This document shows positions 36,409-38,696 of a DNA stretch of 38,696 bases, piece after piece. A program made the position numbers and the translations under genes. The stretch covers positions 1-38,696 of the forward strand of contig WVSN01000025.1 in the NCBI GenBank assembly GCA_015689705.1, given 5' to 3'. The stretch comes from Rhodobacterales bacterium HKCCE3408 (GTDB lineage Bacteria; Pseudomonadota; Alphaproteobacteria; Rhodobacterales; Rhodobacteraceae). Positions within the stretch are counted from its first letter, which is position 1; the number at the start of each line of letters is the position of its first letter. The notes under the pieces were generated by a model. It was not told the origin of the DNA. It saw only the letters and a program-made list of their open reading frames with translations, and did not search any database.

Positions 36409-36482
36409 AAGCGAAGACGGGATGCCTCCCGACCGATGCCGCGCAGGGACCGGCCGGGAGGCAGACCTGCCCGTCTTTGCTT
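36409..36482. other. Long stem-loop between tadA and rnpB
   Basis: The arms 36409-36421 and 36470-36482 pair over 13 bases with one G-U. Inside, TGCCTCCCG (36423-36431) pairs perfectly with CGGGAGGCA (36455-36463), leaving a 23-nt loop and an asymmetric bulge. No protein frame is credible here. It could be the core of a small RNA, a transcript 3' structure of rnpB or tadA, or part of a repeat element. Confidence 0.45.
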
Positions 36483-36494
36483 CGCAAATACTCC
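36474..36494 (-). repeat. 21-nt repeat, inverted copy
   Basis: On the minus strand this reads GGAGTATTT, then GCG, then AAGCAAAGA, near-identical to the plus copy at 36312-36332. Its AAGCAAAGA part is also one arm of the long stem-loop 36409-36482, so the two pairings are mutually exclusive in a transcript covering all three. Confidence 0.6.
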
Positions 36495-36528
36495 CGCCGG
36501 AGGCGTCCGTCGCGGACGCAGGCGGGAG
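36491..36528 (-). terminator. Hairpin downstream of rnpB
   Basis: The outer arms CTCCCGCC (36491-36498) and GGCGGGAG (36521-36528) pair over 8 bases, and inside GCGTCCG (36503-36509) pairs with CGGACGC (36513-36519) with a 3-nt loop. In the rnpB direction it starts about 13 bases after the RNA's 3' end and is followed by TATTT. This suits a terminator or a 3' processing signal. Confidence 0.5.
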
Positions 36529-36540
36529 GCAGGAAAATCG

Positions 36541-36902
36541 CGCGCGGAGGGCCTGTAAGCCGGATTCTGTCCAGGGGTTGCCCCCTTGGATGACCATTCC
36601 TCTCGGCCATGGGTCGCCCCATGGCTCCAGCTGCCAACCCGGATCCCGGGGCTGAAGCGGCCCGTATGGGATCCCTATTCGGCATTGCTCCCGGTGGGGC
36701 TTGCCAGGCCGGTCCCGTTGCCGGTCCCGCGGTGGGCTCTTACCCCACCGTTTCACCCTTACCCCATTGACGGGGCAGTCTGTTTTCTGTGGCGCTTTCC
36801 GTCGGATCGCTCCGCCCGGGCGTTACCCGGCACCGTCGCTTCAGGGAGTCCGGACTTTCCTCGGAACCTTGCGGTTCCGCGGCCATCCGGCCCTCCGCGC
36901 CG
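36541..36902 (-). ncRNA. rnpB: RNase P RNA (bacterial class A)
   Basis: The catalytic RNA that removes tRNA 5' leaders. On the minus strand the 5' part has the universally conserved GAGGAAAGTCCGGACTCC (complement of 36845-36862) and the 3' part has AGAATCCGGCTTACAGGC (complement near 36553-36570). P1 is visible: GCGCGGAGGGCC, complement of 36889-36900, pairs perfectly with GGCCCTCCGCGC, complement of 36542-36553, giving a length near 360 nt. The GGGGTAAGGGTGAAACGGTGGGG region, split across the middle, is also typical. A promoter ends at the expected position just upstream. Confidence 0.96.
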
Positions 36903-36907
36903 GCCGG

Positions 36908-36936
36908 CCATAATGCGGAAGACGCGCCCGCGTCAA
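36908..36936 (-). promoter_or_regulatory. Promoter of rnpB
   Basis: On the minus strand TTGACG (36936-36931) and TTATGG (36913-36908) are 17 bases apart. The expected start about 7 bases downstream falls near 36901, matching the 5' end inferred from the P1 helix. The -35 is identical to the one of the DEAD-box helicase promoter. Confidence 0.6.
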
Positions 36937-36956
36937 GTCGTGCTATGGTCCGGCGC

Positions 36957-37607
36957 ATGGAGGACGCCGCCGACATCTACCACCAGCAGGAGCTCGGCCG
37001 CACGCTCGGCCGCGGCCACCGGCCCGCGCTCATCGTCGTCGATTTCGTCGAGGGCTTTCTCGATCCCGACATGTTCGGCGGCGGCAACATCCCCGAAGCA
37101 CTGGAGGCGACGCTGCCGGTGCTCGAGGCCGCGCGCGGGGCGCAGATCCCGATCGTCTTCACCCGCATCGTCTATGCCGAGGACGGCTCGGACCGCTCGC
37201 TCTGGTGCCTGAAGGCGCCGCGGCTCGCCGACCTGACCGAAAGCGCACCCGCCAGCCAGCTCCGCCCCGAGCTTGACCGCCAGCCGGGTGAGCACGTCGT
37301 CCGCAAGCGCCACGCCTCGGCCTTCCTCGGCACCGACCTCGCCGCCTGGCTGACCGAGAGGCATTGCGACACGCTGCTCATCGCCGGCTGCACCACGTCG
37401 GGCTGCGTGCGCGGGACGGTCATGGACGGGATCGGGCACGGCTTCCGGCCGATGCTGCTGAGCGACTGCACCGGCGACCGAGCGACCGGCCCGCACGATG
37501 CCAACCTCTTCGACATGCAGCAGAAATACGCCGACCTGATGACCGGCGCGGATGCGATCAGGTGGCTGACCGGCTGGAACCGCGACGCCCCGCAAGATCC
37601 GCAATGA
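36957..37607 (+). CDS. Isochorismatase-family cysteine hydrolase
   Basis: A 216-residue protein; the ATG at 36957 (MEDAADIY) is chosen, though an ATG at 36945 is in frame. A longer open frame upstream runs antisense through rnpB and is not real. The catalytic triad is visible: Asp29 in VVDFVEGF, Lys117 in RKRHASAF and Cys150 in TSGCVRG. Among the family it looks most like N-carbamoylsarcosine amidohydrolase, but the substrate is not certain. A possible -10 (TATGGT, 36944-36949) lies so close that the mRNA may be nearly leaderless. The 3' end overlaps the convergent amidase by 50 bases. Confidence 0.9.
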   Translation: MEDAADIYHQQELGRTLGRGHRPALIVVDFVEGFLDPDMFGGGNIPEALEATLPVLEAARGAQIPIVFTRIVYAEDGSDRSLWCLKAPRLADLTESAPASQLRPELDRQPGEHVVRKRHASAFLGTDLAAWLTERHCDTLLIAGCTTSGCVRGTVMDGIGHGFRPMLLSDCTGDRATGPHDANLFDMQQKYADLMTGADAIRWLTGWNRDAPQDPQ

Positions 37608-38220
37608 GCGCGCAGTCCCGCCCGTCGAGAGGCCCGGTCGCCCAGGGCCGGAACCGCAGGCGCACGGTCCTGAGCAGCAGGTCGTCGTCGACATCCGGAT
37701 AGCCGAAGGCGCGCGCATCCGCCCGGAATGTCTCCCCGTCCACCTCCGTCTCGCCGTCCGCCGGCCAGACCGACAGGCCCTGCAGCGCCAACCGCCGCCA
37801 GTCGAACCGCCGGCCGGGGTCGATCTTCCGCCCCGGCGCCATGTCGGAATGGGCGATCACGCCCTCGGGCGGAATACGCCAGCGGTCGAGGATGCCGCCG
37901 AGCAGCGCCTCGAGCGCCGTCATCTGCGCTGCGGCGAAGGGCGAGGCGCCGTCATTGGCCAGTTCGATCCCGATCGAGCGGCTGTTCACGTCCCCGCGAC
38001 CGTCCCACTCTCCCGCGCCCGCGTGCCAGGCCCGCATCTCCTCGTCGACAAGCGCGGTGACGCTGCCGCCCGCATCGATCAGGTAATGCGCCGACACCTC
38101 GCGCTCCGGATCGCAGAGCGCGCGCAGCGCCGACTCGGCGGTCGGCATGGCGGTGTAGTGCAGAACGACGAGTTCGGGCCGGAGCCCGTCCCGTCTCGGC
38201 CCGAAATTGGGCGAGCGCAT
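37558..38220 (-). CDS. N-acetylmuramoyl-L-alanine amidase (amidase_2, AmiD-like)
   Basis: A 220-residue zinc amidase that cleaves the amide between muramic acid and the stem peptide, probably in cell-wall recycling. Zinc ligands are His21 (LVVLHYTAM), His124 (IAHSDMAPG) and Asp134 (RKIDPG); Glu86 in SIGIELAN and Lys132 are likely catalytic. No signal peptide is evident, pointing to a cytoplasmic or non-classically placed enzyme. The ATG overlaps the stop of the preceding gene (TGATG on the minus strand), so the two are coupled. Confidence 0.93.
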   Translation of the reverse strand: MRSPNFGPRRDGLRPELVVLHYTAMPTAESALRALCDPEREVSAHYLIDAGGSVTALVDEEMRAWHAGAGEWDGRGDVNSRSIGIELANDGASPFAAAQMTALEALLGGILDRWRIPPEGVIAHSDMAPGRKIDPGRRFDWRRLALQGLSVWPADGETEVDGETFRADARAFGYPDVDDDLLLRTVRLRFRPWATGPLDGRDCALIADLAGRRGSSRSAT

Positions 38221-38696
38221 CAGCCGCCGCGGGCGGCGCGGCGATAGATGTCCGGGTTCCAGTTGCAGGCATAGCCGTCCCCGTCCGGGTCCAGCGCCTG
38301 CCGGTCGCGCTGCGGCCCGCCGGCAGCGAGGAATGCCTGCTGCGCGAGGTCGTCGGACTGGTAGGACAGGCAGTTCGCCTCGTGCCGTCCGCGCCCGAAC
38401 GGCGACCGGCGATAGACCTGCTGGCCGACCGGATTGGTCGTCGACAGCGCGTATTCGATGATATTCGGCCCGGTGTCGCGCGGCCGCTCGGGCAGGGCGG
38501 TTGGTGCCACCTCGACCCGCTGCTCCTGCATGCGCGCCAGCCGCTCGGCATCGGTCTCGATCGTCTCGCGCGCGGCGACGGCCTCGAAATCCTGCTCGTC
38601 GGAAATGCCGGCATGGCTCTCGGCCGGGGCGGCGGGGGCGGTCGCGGCGACCGGCGCCTGGGCCGTCGTCCCGGCCTCGGCCGCGGCAATGGCGGC
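38220..38696 (-). CDS. Excalibur calcium-binding domain protein (5' end outside window)
   Basis: The frame is open from the window edge to the TGA at 38220-38222, giving 158 residues without a start. The N-terminal visible part is Ala/Pro-rich and then helical (ERLARMQEQRVE). The C-terminal ~50 residues hold an excalibur-like motif: ANCLSYQSDD, AFLAAGGPQRD and LDPDGDGYACNWNP, with two cysteines and a calcium-binding DPDGDG loop. Such domains occur in exported proteins, so a signal peptide or lipobox is probably upstream, beyond the window. Co-transcribed with the peptidoglycan amidase. Confidence 0.8.
   Translation of the reverse strand, partial: AAIAAAEAGTTAQAPVAATAPAAPAESHAGISDEQDFEAVAARETIETDAERLARMQEQRVEVAPTALPERPRDTGPNIIEYALSTTNPVGQQVYRRSPFGRGRHEANCLSYQSDDLAQQAFLAAGGPQRDRQALDPDGDGYACNWNPDIYRRAARGG

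Noticed and set aside
36401-36655. Plus-strand ORF of 84 codons running into rnpB (contains ACKPDSV)
   Set aside because: The segment is the antisense translation of conserved rnpB sequence, a known source of spurious proteins.
36789-36956. Upstream extension of the isochorismatase frame
   Set aside because: It is antisense to rnpB. The conserved domain begins after 36957.
1-38696. CRISPR arrays, transposases, integrases, prophage genes or tRNA genes
   Set aside because: None could be supported by reading either strand. The only RNA gene found is rnpB.

Overview
This is a GC-rich, tightly packed bacterial chromosome segment. The gene order and several lineage-typical small proteins (a NuoE with a C-terminal helix-hairpin-helix extension, DUF5337 and DUF5333 proteins inside the nuo operon, and a nuo-birA-coaX-rnj chain) point to an alphaproteobacterium of the order Rhodobacterales (Roseobacter/Paracoccus relatives). 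This placement is inferred from gene content, not from a database search.

Positions 1-19048 look like one long plus-strand transcription unit. It starts inside nuoE and runs through nuoF, G, H, I, J, K, L, M and N, which together encode most of respiratory complex I (NADH:quinone oxidoreductase). It then continues through birA (biotin-protein ligase), coaX (type III pantothenate kinase), rnj (RNase J) and an unrecognised ORF, mostly with overlapping start and stop codons. Many extra small genes sit between the nuo genes: a paralogue of the NuoE extension, DUF5337, a 58-residue protein, a membrane protein, DUF5333, a carboxymuconolactone-decarboxylase-like protein, and a pair of paralogous exported four-cysteine proteins.

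Positions 19058-24243 hold a DEAD-box RNA helicase (minus), an exported protein (plus), prfC (minus), a small exported protein (minus) and an SDR-family protein lacking the classical catalytic Tyr/Lys (plus). Positions 24391-28108 hold a stand-alone Fbp/Pot-type ABC ATPase, the tatABC protein-export operon and a DUF815 ATPase, all plus strand. An AlkB-type membrane di-iron oxygenase (minus) is divergent from a NuoE-NuoF fusion resembling a formate dehydrogenase beta subunit (plus), whose alpha subunit is not nearby. Then come ftsY, an EamA transporter and yciB/ispZ (plus), converging with a pseudouridine synthase (minus).

The right end carries a DUF427 protein, a DUF3833 lipoprotein and tadA (plus), followed by an intergenic region with strong inverted repeats, the RNase P RNA gene rnpB (minus), an isochorismatase-family hydrolase (plus), and an operon of an excalibur-domain protein (cut by the window edge) and an N-acetylmuramoyl-L-alanine amidase (minus).

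No CRISPR array, transposase, prophage or tRNA gene was seen. Most of the window is core metabolism. The least explained parts are the accessory proteins in the nuo operon and the structured DNA between tadA and rnpB.
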